Of a stretch of 64,000 nucleotides of DNA, positions 7,359-16,473 are shown one piece after another. Every line of letters begins with the position of its first letter. Position 1 is the first letter of the stretch. This DNA comes from Variovorax paradoxus (lineage in GTDB: Bacteria > Pseudomonadota > Gammaproteobacteria > Burkholderiales > Burkholderiaceae_C). Location of the stretch: NCBI RefSeq assembly GCF_029919115.1, contig NZ_CP123990.1, forward strand, positions 5,606,501-5,670,500. Direction: 5' to 3'. The position numbers and the translations under genes were made by a program. Under the pieces are notes generated by a model. The model was not told where the DNA came from and searched no databases. It saw only the letters and a list, made by a program, of their open reading frames with translations.

Positions 7359-8768
7359 TCAGGCGGCTGCCTTGGCCAGGCGTGCGTCCACCAGCGTCTG
7401 TTCGCGCAGCCGGTCGTATTCAGGCTTGTCGACCGGAACCGCATCGGGCTTGCCCAGGTCGTTCATGTGCACGCGGTAGGTTTCGCGCGCGGTCATGGCC
7501 GACACGGCGGCAATGGCACAGATGGCGAGCGTGATGGCACCCACGGTCAGCGGAATGTTGGCGGCGCCGGGGGGCGCAACCGCCACGAACAGTGCCGGCA
7601 GCAGCGCGGTGATCGCGGTGCCGATGTTCTGCGAAATGGCCATGCCCGAGACGCGCGTGCGCGTGGGAAACATCTCCGGATAGAAGCTCGGGAACACGGC
7701 GTTGTAGCCCTGGTAGACCACGCCCCACATCAATAGCGACATCACGATGGCCAGCGGCACGTTGTGGATGCTGATGGCGTACAGGTAGCCGAACGACAGC
7801 AGGCCCGAACCAAGGGCACCCACGACGATCGGCAGGCGGCGGCCGACCTTGTCCGACAGGTTGCCCACGAATGGGATCACGATCACGGCCAGGATGTTGC
7901 CCATGACAGGAATCCAGAGGTAGATGTCCTTCTCGAAGTTGATGCCGTAGCCCGGCTGTACCGCATAGGCGGCGCCGAAGATGGTGGCAACCACCGGAAT
8001 CACGTTCATCAGCGAGCACAGCAGCACACGCAGCATGTTGCCCCAGCTCTCGGTCACGGCCTGGATCACCGGCGCCTTCGGCACTGTTGCGCTCTTCTCG
8101 ACTTCGGTAAAGGCGGGTGTCTCTTCCACTTCCTTGCGGATGATGTAGCCGGCCACGATGACGATGAAACTCAGCAGGAACGGAATGCGCCAGCCCCAGG
8201 AGTTGAAGGCGTCCTTGTCCATGTAGTGCGCAAGCGGCAAGAATACGGCGGCCGCCATGATCTGGCCGGCCTGCACGCCCTGCAGCGTGAAGCTCGCGAA
8301 GAAGCCGCGGCGTCCGAACGGCGCGTGTTCCAGGATCATCGAGCTCGCACCCGAAATTTCACCGGCCACCGCAAAGCCCTGGATCAGCCGCAGCACCACC
8401 AGCATGGCGGGCGCCCACAGGCCGACCTGGTCATACGTCGGCAACAGGCCGACGGCAATGGTCGAAAAGCCCATCAGGAACATGCAAAGAATCAGCACGG
8501 TCTTGCGGCCGTGCGTGTCGCCCCAGTGGCCCAGCAGCAGCGCGCCGATCGGCCGTGCGACGTAGCCCACGCCGTACGTCGCAAGCGACGCAATGATCGC
8601 GATCTGCGGGTCGCCCTTCGGGAAGAAGATCTGCGGAAAGATCAGCGCCGCGGCGGTGGCATAGATGAAGAAGTCGTAATACTCCAGCGCCGAGCCGATC
8701 CAGCCGCTGGCTGTGGCCTTCTTCGACTGGTGCTTGCCCTTCGGCTCGTGGGCCGTGATGGTTGCCAT
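7359..8768 (-). CDS. MFS transporter, metabolite:H+ symporter (MHS) family, ShiA-like
   Basis: A 469-residue permease with about 12 membrane segments. The N-terminal segment (SGWIGSALEYYDFFIYATAAAL) is the MHS-family signature, and GHWGDTHGRKTVL is the loop 2-3 motif. Relatives include shikimate (ShiA), alpha-ketoglutarate and proline/betaine symporters. It lies 27 bases downstream of quiC on the same strand. Import of shikimate, quinate or dehydroshikimate is therefore a reasonable inference. It is the last gene of the catabolic block and, with the TRAP membrane genes broken, may be the main uptake route. Confidence 0.88.
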   Translation of the reverse strand: MATITAHEPKGKHQSKKATASGWIGSALEYYDFFIYATAAALIFPQIFFPKGDPQIAIIASLATYGVGYVARPIGALLLGHWGDTHGRKTVLILCMFLMGFSTIAVGLLPTYDQVGLWAPAMLVVLRLIQGFAVAGEISGASSMILEHAPFGRRGFFASFTLQGVQAGQIMAAAVFLPLAHYMDKDAFNSWGWRIPFLLSFIVIVAGYIIRKEVEETPAFTEVEKSATVPKAPVIQAVTESWGNMLRVLLCSLMNVIPVVATIFGAAYAVQPGYGINFEKDIYLWIPVMGNILAVIVIPFVGNLSDKVGRRLPIVVGALGSGLLSFGYLYAISIHNVPLAIVMSLLMWGVVYQGYNAVFPSFYPEMFPTRTRVSGMAISQNIGTAITALLPALFVAVAPPGAANIPLTVGAITLAICAIAAVSAMTARETYRVHMNDLGKPDAVPVDKPEYDRLREQTLVDARLAKAAA

Positions 8769-8795
8769 GGTTTGTCTCCAGGTTGACGAAAAAAT

Positions 8796-10694
8796 CTATT
8801 CCTGCGCCTGCGATGCCATGCGCGCCGGTGCATTGAGTGCACCGTAGGCGTCGTAGCCGCCGGTGCGCTGTGCCAGTTCGAAGAAGAGCCCGCCTTCGAT
8901 GCTCTCGGTGTAGATGTGCAGGTAGTCGCCTGCCGGCGAGCGGTCGAACAGCACGCCCGCCGCCCGCATGCGCGCCAGCAGTGCCGGGTCGAGGTCGATG
9001 CGGGTCGCGAGATCGTCGTAGTAGTTGCCCGAAATGGGCACGAAGCGCGTGCCGTTGGCGCGCAGCCGCTCCACGCTGTCGAAGATATCCTTGCAGCGCA
9101 GGGCAATGTGGTGCACCGCGCCGCCGCCCGTCACGCTCAGCGTGCGCGCGGTGCGGGTGCGCTGGCTCAGCGACACGTTCAGAACCAGCCGCACGCTGCG
9201 CGCCGCATCGGCCACGCCCCGGCTGCGAATCAGCCCGAACGGATCGGCCAGCTCCAGGCTTTCGCCCGGCTCCAGCCCCAGCACGGCGCGTGTGAACAGC
9301 ACCCAGGTGTCGAGCTGGTCCACCGCCAGGCCAAGCGCCACGTGGTCGATCTGCGTCAGGCCTGCGCCTTCGGCCCCGGTTGCATCTTCTTCAAGGATGA
9401 AATCGGCCTCGTACAGGCCGTTGGCACCCAGTGCCTCCGACACGAAGTGAATGAGGTTGCCGCCGGGCGCCACGATGGCCGGCACGCGCAATTCGTTGGG
9501 GCCGACAGGGCTGTCGTGCCGCAGCGAGCGCATGGCGGTTGCACGTTCGACGGCTGCCAGAGGGTCGGCGCAGCGCACGCCCAGGGCGCACACCGAGGTG
9601 CCGTGCGCGTCGAAGCGGCTGCGCGCAAACGAATCCGGCTGCGCATTGACGATCATGTTGATCTCGCCCTGCCGGTACAGCACCACGGCCTTGGAGCGAT
9701 GCCGGCCCACGCGGCGGAAACCGAGTTGCCCAAGCAGCGCGCCGAGCGTGCCGGCCGAGCTTTCGTCGGCCGCGAACTCGATGAACGACAGGCCCGACAG
9801 CGCCGGTGCGGGCGGCGGGTTGAAAAGCTCTACGCGCAGCGGCCGCAGGGGCGCAGCCGCGGTGCCCGCAGCCGCTGCAAGGCGCCGCTGTGCTTCGCTT
9901 TCAAGGTACAGCAGCGAGCGCATCGCATCCACCGCGGTGCGCCGGTTGGGCGTCTCGCGAAAGATGTCGTTGAAGATTTCGAGTGAAAGCGGCCCCGTGT
10001 AGCCCGCGCGCAGCACCTGCTCGAAGAACCCGATCACGCCCAGATCGCCCTGCCCCGGAAACGACCGGTGATGGCGGGCCCACTGCAGCACGTCCATCGA
10101 AAGCAGCGGCGCATCGGCCATCTGCAGAAAGAAGATCTTGTCGCCCGGAATGCGGGCAATGCCCGCGGGATCGTCCTCGAGCGACAGCGTGTGGAAGCTG
10201 TCCAGGATCAGCCCGAGGTTGGAGTGGTTTGCCGCGCGCACGATGTTCCATGCCTCGCCGTAGAGCGACGTGAAGCGGCCCCAGGCCAGCGCCTCGAAAC
10301 CCACGCGCAGGTTGCGTCGTGCGGCGCGCTCGGCCAGCTCGTGCAACTGGGCTGCGGCCAGTGCCGGGTCGTCGATGGCAAGCGGCGATGTGTTCGAGCA
10401 GCACAGCATCATCGGCGCGCCCATCGCCTCCATCAGGTCGAACTTGCGCTCGGCGCGCTCCAGGCTGCGCCGGAACTGCGCCTCGGGCATGCCCTCGAAA
10501 TCGCGGAAGGGCTGGTACAGGTCGATCGAAAGGCCGAGGTCGGCGGCAATGCGGCCGAGTTCGGCAGCGCTGCCCTTGAAGTTGACGAAGTCGCTCTCGA
10601 ACAGTTCGATGCCGTCGAAGCCTGCGGCTGAAACGGCTTCGAGCTTCTGGCGGAGCGTGCCGCTGAGAGAAACGGTGGCAATGGAGCGATGCAT
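8796..10694 (-). CDS. quiC: 3-dehydroshikimate dehydratase, fused sugar-isomerase-like and HPPD-like domains
   Basis: A 632-residue two-domain protein. Residues 1-290 form an AP-endonuclease-family-2 TIM barrel (MHRSIATVSLSGTLRQKLEA, FDGIELFESDFV, LSLEIFNDIFRETPNRRTAVDAMRSL). The rest is a 4-hydroxyphenylpyruvate-dioxygenase-like vicinal-oxygen-chelate pair, with metal-ligand candidates in IDHVALGL, VHHIALRC and the C-terminal GGLFFELAQR. This architecture is the QuiC1 type that dehydrates 3-dehydroshikimate to protocatechuate. The frame is open upstream, but ATG 10694 begins the conserved barrel. A PcaR/PobR-like palindrome lies 57 bases upstream, suggesting a promoter of its own. Confidence 0.9.
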   Translation of the reverse strand: MHRSIATVSLSGTLRQKLEAVSAAGFDGIELFESDFVNFKGSAAELGRIAADLGLSIDLYQPFRDFEGMPEAQFRRSLERAERKFDLMEAMGAPMMLCCSNTSPLAIDDPALAAAQLHELAERAARRNLRVGFEALAWGRFTSLYGEAWNIVRAANHSNLGLILDSFHTLSLEDDPAGIARIPGDKIFFLQMADAPLLSMDVLQWARHHRSFPGQGDLGVIGFFEQVLRAGYTGPLSLEIFNDIFRETPNRRTAVDAMRSLLYLESEAQRRLAAAAGTAAAPLRPLRVELFNPPPAPALSGLSFIEFAADESSAGTLGALLGQLGFRRVGRHRSKAVVLYRQGEINMIVNAQPDSFARSRFDAHGTSVCALGVRCADPLAAVERATAMRSLRHDSPVGPNELRVPAIVAPGGNLIHFVSEALGANGLYEADFILEEDATGAEGAGLTQIDHVALGLAVDQLDTWVLFTRAVLGLEPGESLELADPFGLIRSRGVADAARSVRLVLNVSLSQRTRTARTLSVTGGGAVHHIALRCKDIFDSVERLRANGTRFVPISGNYYDDLATRIDLDPALLARMRAAGVLFDRSPAGDYLHIYTESIEGGLFFELAQRTGGYDAYGALNAPARMASQAQE

Positions 10695-10750
10695 GGGAGC
10701 CGACTGTAGAAACACGGCGCCCTGCCCACAATGCTCCCCGCTCACCCGCA

Positions 10751-10765
10751 GGTCGATAATCGAAC
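10751..10765. promoter_or_regulatory. PcaR/PobR-type operator upstream of quiC
   Basis: GGTCGATAATCGAAC, read on the minus strand as GTTCGATTATCGACC, is an inverted repeat with one mismatch in each outer half. It matches the known PcaR/PobR/PcaU site form GTTCGATAATCGCAC and the copy at 18555-18569. It is placed 57 bases before the quiC start. In Pseudomonas such boxes overlap the -10 region, and GATTAT within this one could serve as a -10. Confidence 0.6.
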
Positions 10766-10836
10766 GCTCGCGTGCACTCTTCGCACGAAATAGGGGTTAG
10801 ACCTAGGACAAGGCCTGCCCCGCTCAAGCCGAAATT

Positions 10837-11601
10837 TCAGAAACTGCGCCAGTAATCGATCAGCAACTGGGCAAATTCAACCGGCCGCTCGACCGCGCTC
10901 AGGTGCGCCGCGTCGATGGTCGCCAGCCGGGCGCCGGGAATGGCAGCCACCATGGCTTCGGACATGGCCAAGGGCGTGGCTTCGTCCTGCAGGCCCGCAA
11001 TGACCAGCGTGGGCACCGCGATGCGGCGGTTGCTCTCCTGAAAGTCGATGGCGGCCACCGCGTTGCAGCTCTCGATGTAGCCCTGCGCGTCGGTGCGCAC
11101 CAGCACCTCGTTCAGCGCCTGCGCTGCCGACTTGCCCTCTTGCGTGGTCACGTAACCCAGCGTGAGCCAACGCGACACGGCACCCGATGCAATGGCCGCC
11201 ACGCCCTTGGCAGCCACAGTTTCGACGCGCGCCCGCCAGGGTGATTGGTCGGAATAGTGGGCCGACGAATTCGCGATCACCACGCTGCGCAGCAGTTCGG
11301 GGTGCCGCACCGCCAGCGCCTGCGCGGTCATGCCGCCCATCGACAGTCCGACAAAATGCACCGGCTCTCCGCCCGTCTCTCGCTGGATGAGCTCGGCCAC
11401 GTCTTGCGCCAGGGTTTCGATGCGCAGCGCGCCCGGCACCACGTCGGAAGCGCCATGGTTGCGGTGGTCGTAGCGGATCACGGTGTGGCCGCGCGCCAGC
11501 TGCTCGGCCACGCCGTCCCACATGTGCAGGTCGCAACCCAGCGCATGGCTCAGTACGACGAAGGGGCCGCTGCCTTCGCGGACAACGTTCAAGCGGGTCA
11601 T
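10837..11601 (-). CDS. pcaD: 3-oxoadipate enol-lactonase
   Basis: A 254-residue alpha/beta hydrolase that opens 3-oxoadipate enol-lactone to 3-oxoadipate in the beta-ketoadipate pathway. The nucleophile elbow GLSMGG is near residue 92; the oxyanion-side segment VVLSHALGCDLHMWDGV and the C-terminal DAAHLSAVERPVEFAQLL supply the remaining family landmarks, including the catalytic His. The ATG at 11601 overlaps the stop of the upstream MFS gene (ATGA), with GGAAGGA as the ribosome site. It is the fourth gene of the pcaB-pcaC-MFS-pcaD unit. Confidence 0.93.
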   Translation of the reverse strand: MTRLNVVREGSGPFVVLSHALGCDLHMWDGVAEQLARGHTVIRYDHRNHGASDVVPGALRIETLAQDVAELIQRETGGEPVHFVGLSMGGMTAQALAVRHPELLRSVVIANSSAHYSDQSPWRARVETVAAKGVAAIASGAVSRWLTLGYVTTQEGKSAAQALNEVLVRTDAQGYIESCNAVAAIDFQESNRRIAVPTLVIAGLQDEATPLAMSEAMVAAIPGARLATIDAAHLSAVERPVEFAQLLIDYWRSF

Positions 11602-12818
11602 GTTGATTCCTTCCTTATCGGATGTTGAAGACGCGGCAGCCAGTAGAACGCAATGGCGAGCAGCACGCAGCCCGCGAGCAGCATGGGCACGACCATCGGC
11701 CAGGCGCCGTTCGAATAACCGGTGTCGACAAACTGTGCCGCAATTTGCCCGACGCTGAACGCGACCATCATCATGCCGAAGCCCGACCACGACACGGCGC
11801 GGCCCGCCAGGTGCGGCAAGTCGCCCACCGCGCCGGCCTGGCCGCAAGGCTGGTGTATGCCGTGCCCAAGGCAATAGACCGCGTGGCCCGCCAGCAGCGG
11901 CACCGCGCTGTGCGGCGCCAGCCAGCAGCCCAGCGCCTGGATGATTGCGCCGGCAATGCTCAGCGTAGCGCCAAGCTGAACGGTGTGCACGGGCCCGTAT
12001 TTGCGCAGCAGGCGCCGGCACATCGTGGTGCTGAAAATATAGACCAGCGAGCCGCCGGCCGGAATCCAGCCGTACATCGCGGGCGACCAGCCCAGGTAGC
12101 CGATGTAGACCATCGGCGACAGCAGCAAGAAGCAGAACAGGCCGCCGTAGGTGGTTGCAGCCACCGAAGCCCAGGCGCGGAAGCTGCGGCTGGCGAACAC
12201 GGCGCGCGCACTGCCGCGCGGCGCCGAAAGATCGCCCGCCAGCGGCCGCCGCGTTTCGCCGAACGAACGCCAGCAGAGCGCAAAGAGCACCAGCGCATAC
12301 AGCGCCATCGACCCCATGACCCAGCGCCAGCCGGCCCCCTGCACCAACCAGGCGCCGAGCAGCGGCGCAAGCAGCCCCACCACGCCCAGCCCGGTGAGCC
12401 CGCGCGCCATGACGTGCGGCCCTTCGTGCGCGGGGTACAGGTCGCGCACCGCGGCGCGCGCGCAAACCAGAATGGCCGCCATCGAAAAGCCCTGCAGCGT
12501 GCGCCAGCCCGCGAGCACCGCCACGCTCCCGGCAAAAGCACCGCCAAGCGCCGCAATCACATAGCAGCCGAGCCCCGCCAGCAATACCGGCCGGCGTCCG
12601 AAGCGGTCGGCCAGCGGCCCGCAGAGCAATTGCGCAAAGCCGAAGGCCAGCACAAACAGCGTGAGGCTGGTGCTGGCGGAACCCAGCTCCCTTGCAATGG
12701 CGGGGAGCGCGGGCAGGTAGCTGTCGGTGGCAACCGGCTGGGCCGCCAGGAGCAGCGGCAGCAACAAGGTAAAACCGACGTCGAAGCGGCCCTTGCGAAT
12801 ATCCGTTGGCCCGGTCAC
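11598..12818 (-). CDS. MFS transporter, DHA1 (Bcr/CflA-like) family
   Basis: A 406-residue permease with about 12 hydrophobic helices. DSYLPALPAIARELG near residue 28, LCGPLADRFGRRPVLL near 64 and WRTLQGFSMAAILVCARAAVRDL near 105 are the DHA1 motifs (A, B and related). The chosen start is GTG at 12818, which overlaps the pcaC stop (GTGA); upstream sequence in this frame is only antisense-like. Known relatives export drugs or import small molecules. Its position between pcaC and pcaD suggests transport of an aromatic or hydroaromatic acid, but direction and substrate are unproven. Confidence 0.85.
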   Translation of the reverse strand: MTGPTDIRKGRFDVGFTLLLPLLLAAQPVATDSYLPALPAIARELGSASTSLTLFVLAFGFAQLLCGPLADRFGRRPVLLAGLGCYVIAALGGAFAGSVAVLAGWRTLQGFSMAAILVCARAAVRDLYPAHEGPHVMARGLTGLGVVGLLAPLLGAWLVQGAGWRWVMGSMALYALVLFALCWRSFGETRRPLAGDLSAPRGSARAVFASRSFRAWASVAATTYGGLFCFLLLSPMVYIGYLGWSPAMYGWIPAGGSLVYIFSTTMCRRLLRKYGPVHTVQLGATLSIAGAIIQALGCWLAPHSAVPLLAGHAVYCLGHGIHQPCGQAGAVGDLPHLAGRAVSWSGFGMMMVAFSVGQIAAQFVDTGYSNGAWPMVVPMLLAGCVLLAIAFYWLPRLQHPIRKEST

Positions 12819-13243
12819 TGCGGGGCTGCTGCGAGCAGGCCCTTCTCCCGCAAGATGCCGGTGGCAATGCCGAAGGCGTGGTTGGCCACCGGCACACCGC
12901 AATAGATGGCGGCCATCATGATCACTTCCTTGATGTCGTCGGGCGTCAGCCGCGACTCGGGCGGGCCGTCGAGCGCAGCGCGCACATGCATCGCGAATTC
13001 TTCGTACGCGTGGATGCCCAGCATCATCGACAGCACCATGTAGCGGCGCGTCTTGTCGCCCAGGGCCGGCCGGCCCCAGATGTCGTTCCACGCGTGGCGC
13101 GTGATGAGCTCCTGGAATTCGGCGTTGAACTCATTGCGGTTGGCCAGCGACTTGTCGACCCACGCATCGCCGAGCACGCGCCGGCGGTTGACGAGGCCCG
13201 CTTCGTAGTCGCCGGCGGGAGGTGTGCTTTTTGGATCGGTCAT
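12815..13243 (-). CDS. pcaC: 4-carboxymuconolactone decarboxylase
   Basis: A 142-residue protein matching PcaC: YEAGLVNRRRVLGDAWVDKSLANRNEFNAEFQELITRHAW at the N-terminus, then LSMMLGIHAYEEFAMHVRAAL and AAIYCGVPVANHAFGIA. It decarboxylates gamma-carboxymuconolactone to the enol-lactone that PcaD hydrolyses. Unlike the AhpD-like gene at 2854, it lacks a CxxC pair. Its ATG overlaps the pcaB stop by 4 bases and its own stop overlaps the GTG of the MFS gene, so the genes are translationally coupled. Confidence 0.95.
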   Translation of the reverse strand: MTDPKSTPPAGDYEAGLVNRRRVLGDAWVDKSLANRNEFNAEFQELITRHAWNDIWGRPALGDKTRRYMVLSMMLGIHAYEEFAMHVRAALDGPPESRLTPDDIKEVIMMAAIYCGVPVANHAFGIATGILREKGLLAAAPQ

Positions 13244-14451
13244 CGGGATGTGTCTTTCGCAGTCAGTTGGCCGCGCAGCGCCGCCACCTGGCGCAGCGCG
13301 GTGTCGCCGGCGGGCTCTGCCAGAGCCGGGTTGAACCATTCGTCAGCCGCCTCGCGCGGCAGCTCGGCGCGCAGTGTGTCGATATTGGCGCGCATGCGCG
13401 CCGCGTCGATCTGCAGGCCCGGCAGCGCACCGGCCAAGGCGCGTGCACTGCCGTGCGCAGACATCAGCAATTGCGGCCATTCGGCCAGTTCGGCTTGCCA
13501 TCCGCCGAGAGCACGCTCGTGTTCCTGCGGCATGGCGGCCAGCAGTGCGGCTACGCGCTGCGGGGCGCGTTGCGCCGCGGCCAGCGCCACCATCGAGGCC
13601 ACGGGGTTGCGCTTGTGCGGCATTGCCGAAGAGCCGCCTCGGCCCGGCTCGGTGGGTTCGGCCACCTCGCCGACTTCGTACTGGCCCATGAGAGAAATGT
13701 CGCGCGCGATCTTGCCGAGGCTGCCGGTGAGCAGGCCCAGTTCGCAGCCGAGCGCCACCCATTCGTCGCGCTGCGTGTGCCAGGTGGCACCGGCGTTGCC
13801 AAGACCCAGCTCGTCCGCCACGCGCTGCACCACGGCAGGGCCCTGCCCCTTCATTTGCGAGAGCGTGCCGACCGCACCGCCGAGCTGCACGTTGAGGGCG
13901 TGGTGCGAAGCCGTGCGCAAGCGCATGCGGCTGCGCACCAGCGGCGCGGCCCAGCCCGCGCACTTGAGGCCGAAGCTGGTAACGGAGGCCGGCTGCATCA
14001 GCGTGCGCGCAAGAATGGGCGTGGCGGCATGCTGCGTGGCATGCTGCAGCAGCGCCTCGATGGCGCGATCGAGGTCTTTTTCGATGAGCGCCATGCCCTC
14101 GCGCGTGACCAGTGCCATGGCCGTGTCGATCACGTCCTGACTGGTGCTGCCAAAGTGCACGAAGGGCACGGCCTCGGGGTTGAACAGGCCCACCGCCTCC
14201 TTCAGCGCCTTGACCAGCGGAATTGCAACGCTGCCCGCCCGGCCGCTGTCGCGCACGATCTTTGCCACGTCGAACAGCTCGACCTTGCAGCTGCCGACAA
14301 TCGAATGCGCTGCCGATTCAGGCACCAGCCCTACCGCCGCCTGGGCCCGCGTGAGCGCCGCCTCGAAGCGCAGCATCGCATCGACAAAGTTGCGGTCGCT
14401 GAAGGCTGAAAGCGTTTCGGAGGTGGAAAGAAAGCCTTCAAAGATACTCAT
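13240..14451 (-). CDS. pcaB: 3-carboxy-cis,cis-muconate cycloisomerase
   Basis: A 403-residue member of the fumarase/aspartase superfamily. The superfamily signature GSSAMPHKRNP lies near residue 283, and HFGSTSQDVIDTAM near residue 100 is the second conserved region. It converts beta-carboxymuconate to gamma-carboxymuconolactone. The start ATG 14451 begins MSIFEGFLSTSE; the frame is open further upstream without a better site. It begins 99 bases after the upstream shikimate dehydrogenase stop and starts a four-gene overlapping set. The ring-cleavage dioxygenase that makes its substrate (PcaGH) is not in this window. Confidence 0.95.
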   Translation of the reverse strand: MSIFEGFLSTSETLSAFSDRNFVDAMLRFEAALTRAQAAVGLVPESAAHSIVGSCKVELFDVAKIVRDSGRAGSVAIPLVKALKEAVGLFNPEAVPFVHFGSTSQDVIDTAMALVTREGMALIEKDLDRAIEALLQHATQHAATPILARTLMQPASVTSFGLKCAGWAAPLVRSRMRLRTASHHALNVQLGGAVGTLSQMKGQGPAVVQRVADELGLGNAGATWHTQRDEWVALGCELGLLTGSLGKIARDISLMGQYEVGEVAEPTEPGRGGSSAMPHKRNPVASMVALAAAQRAPQRVAALLAAMPQEHERALGGWQAELAEWPQLLMSAHGSARALAGALPGLQIDAARMRANIDTLRAELPREAADEWFNPALAEPAGDTALRQVAALRGQLTAKDTSR

Positions 14452-14550
14452 GGTGAACGCCTCTTGCATCAAAAAAATCGGGCGGCGAAACGGCATTACA
14501 CCGCGTTCGCAACACGCCCGTGGGACGTAGGCGTTTGCGTCCGTGGCAAC

Positions 14551-15384
14551 TCAGTAGCTGAGCTTCGCCTCGGCGCGCAGCTCGTCGGCCGTGGCGGTGC
14601 CAAAGCCGAAGAACTCGAGGTACGCGGGGATCATTTCGAACAGCATATCGGTGCCGACCTGCACCGCGCAGCCCTTGTCCAGTGCGGCGCGCAGCAGCGG
14701 CGTGTATTCGGACTTCATGACCACCTCGCCGACGAAGGTCGAGGGCGCGATGCGGTCCACGTCGAAAGGCAACGCGTCGCCCTCCTTCATGCCCAGCGGC
14801 GTGGCATTGACGACCACGTCGAACCCGGCCGGATCGTTCGAGCCCGTGGAAACGGCCAGTGCCGGATAGTGCGTGCGCAGCCGCCCGGCCAGTGCATCGG
14901 CAGACGGCGCGTAGGCATCGAAGAGCGCAATTTGCGCGACCCCTGCCGCCGCCAGCGAAGCCGCTATGGCAGAGCCGACACCGCCGCTTCCGGAGACCAG
15001 CACGCGCGCGCCCTCGAGCGCGCGGCCCTTGCGCAGGACGCCGCGCACAAAACCGGCGCCGTCGAATTGATCGCCCACCAGGGTGCCGTCGGCACGCTTG
15101 AGCACCGCGTTGCAGGCGCCGGCGATCTTCGCGGTTGGTGTGACTTCATCGACCAGGCCCATGGTCGTGATCTTGTGCGGCATGGTCACCAGCGCACCCC
15201 GGATGTTCGTAAGCCGGAACAGCGCCGCAAACGCCGCAGGGTAGTCCTCCGGCTTCACGCCCATCGGCACCACGACCGCATCGATGCCCTGCTTGTCGAA
15301 CCAGGGGTTGTAGATCATCGGCGCCTTGAAGCTCTCGGTGGGAAAGCCCAGGTGCGCGACGAGGGTGGTCTTGCCGGTAATCAT
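14551..15384 (-). CDS. Shikimate/quinate dehydrogenase family protein (paralogue 1)
   Basis: A 277-residue AroE-family oxidoreductase. The substrate-domain motif VTMPHK near residue 71 holds the catalytic Lys; the Rossmann loop is GSGGVGSAIAASL near residue 132; VVNATPLGM follows. The C-terminal region (QVGTDMLFEMIPAYLEFFG) departs from biosynthetic AroE. Context (TRAP receptor upstream, pcaB downstream) points to a catabolic role oxidising shikimate or quinate to 3-dehydro products. A second, diverged paralogue is at 17514. Cofactor preference cannot be read reliably. Confidence 0.88.
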   Translation of the reverse strand: MITGKTTLVAHLGFPTESFKAPMIYNPWFDKQGIDAVVVPMGVKPEDYPAAFAALFRLTNIRGALVTMPHKITTMGLVDEVTPTAKIAGACNAVLKRADGTLVGDQFDGAGFVRGVLRKGRALEGARVLVSGSGGVGSAIAASLAAAGVAQIALFDAYAPSADALAGRLRTHYPALAVSTGSNDPAGFDVVVNATPLGMKEGDALPFDVDRIAPSTFVGEVVMKSEYTPLLRAALDKGCAVQVGTDMLFEMIPAYLEFFGFGTATADELRAEAKLSY

Positions 15385-15412
15385 GCGGTCCTTCGTTGGC
15401 CTGTCGTTGAAC

Positions 15413-16423
15413 TTACTTGCGGACCTTCGCGATTTCGGCGTACAGGTCTTTCACCACTGCTTCGCCCACCAGTGCACTGTGCTTCTCGACCACAGGCTTG
15501 ACCTTGTCGCGAAGGCGCTGCATTTCGGCGGGGCTGAATTCGGTTACCTGCATGCCGGCCTTCTTGAGGTCCGCCAGCGCGGCCTGGGCCTGTCCGCGCG
15601 AGACTTCGCGCTCGTATTTGGTGGCTTCGTCGGCCGCTTCGGTCATGATTTTCTTTTCAGCATCGCTGAGCGAATCCCAGAGCTTCTTGCCGACGATCAG
15701 CGCCTGCGGGTTGTAGACGTGCTGCGTGAGCGCCAGGTGCTTTTGCACTTCGGCGAACTTGGAGGTGCGGATCACCGTGTTGGGATTCTCCTGGCCGTCG
15801 ACCGCCTTCTGCTCGAGCGCCGGGTAGAGCTCGGGGAAAGGCATGGGGGTGGCATTGGCGCCCAGGGCGGTAAACAGGTCGATGTAGATCGGCGACTGGA
15901 TCACGCGGATCTTCAGGCCGGCCAGGTCTTCCACCTTGTTGATCGGGCGCTTGCTGTTGGTCACGTTGCGAAAGCCCAGGTCCCAGTAGCCAAGACCAAC
16001 CAGGTTCTTGGCCGGGAGTTCCGCAAACAGCTTCTTGCCGAAGGGTCCGTCGGTCACGGCATCGGCTTCCTGGGGATTGGCAAACAGAAAAGGAAAGTCG
16101 AAGACCGCGAATGCCTTGATCTGGTTGGAAAGAATGCCGGCGTTGAGCACCGTCATTTCTATGGTTCCGCCCTGGATGGCCGAAACGGTCTGCACGTCGC
16201 CGCCGAGCGTGCCGCCCGGAAACAGCTTGACCTGCATCTTGTTGCCGGACTTCTGCGCGACGAGTTCACCGAATTTCTTTGCGCCCAAGGCCTGCGGATG
16301 ATCGCCCTGGTTCTGGAACGCGAACTTGATCGAGCGCTCCTTGATGTCTTGCGCAACGGCCGCCGCCACGGGAAGCAGCAATGCAAAGCCAAGGCAAAGG
16401 GCGCGGGTAAAGGTCTTCTTCAT
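15413..16423 (-). CDS. dctP: TRAP transporter solute-binding protein, DctP family
   Basis: A 336-residue periplasmic receptor with a signal peptide to about residue 24 (MKKTFTRALCLGFALLLPVAAAVAQ). DctP landmarks include GDHPQALGAKKFGELVAQKSGNKMQV, the DLAGLKIRVIQSPIYIDLFTALGANATPMPF block with the ligand-contact Arg of the IRV segment, and a C-terminal helical tail. It captures carboxylates for the Na+-coupled membrane subunits. Those subunits (dctQ, dctM) are disrupted directly upstream, so this receptor may now be orphaned. It ends 28 bases before the shikimate dehydrogenase start. Confidence 0.93.
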   Translation of the reverse strand: MKKTFTRALCLGFALLLPVAAAVAQDIKERSIKFAFQNQGDHPQALGAKKFGELVAQKSGNKMQVKLFPGGTLGGDVQTVSAIQGGTIEMTVLNAGILSNQIKAFAVFDFPFLFANPQEADAVTDGPFGKKLFAELPAKNLVGLGYWDLGFRNVTNSKRPINKVEDLAGLKIRVIQSPIYIDLFTALGANATPMPFPELYPALEQKAVDGQENPNTVIRTSKFAEVQKHLALTQHVYNPQALIVGKKLWDSLSDAEKKIMTEAADEATKYEREVSRGQAQAALADLKKAGMQVTEFSPAEMQRLRDKVKPVVEKHSALVGEAVVKDLYAEIAKVRK

Positions 16424-16473
16424 TCAATGTCTCCTTGAGGTTCGAATCTAAAAAAAGGAAAAACGAGGTCGGC

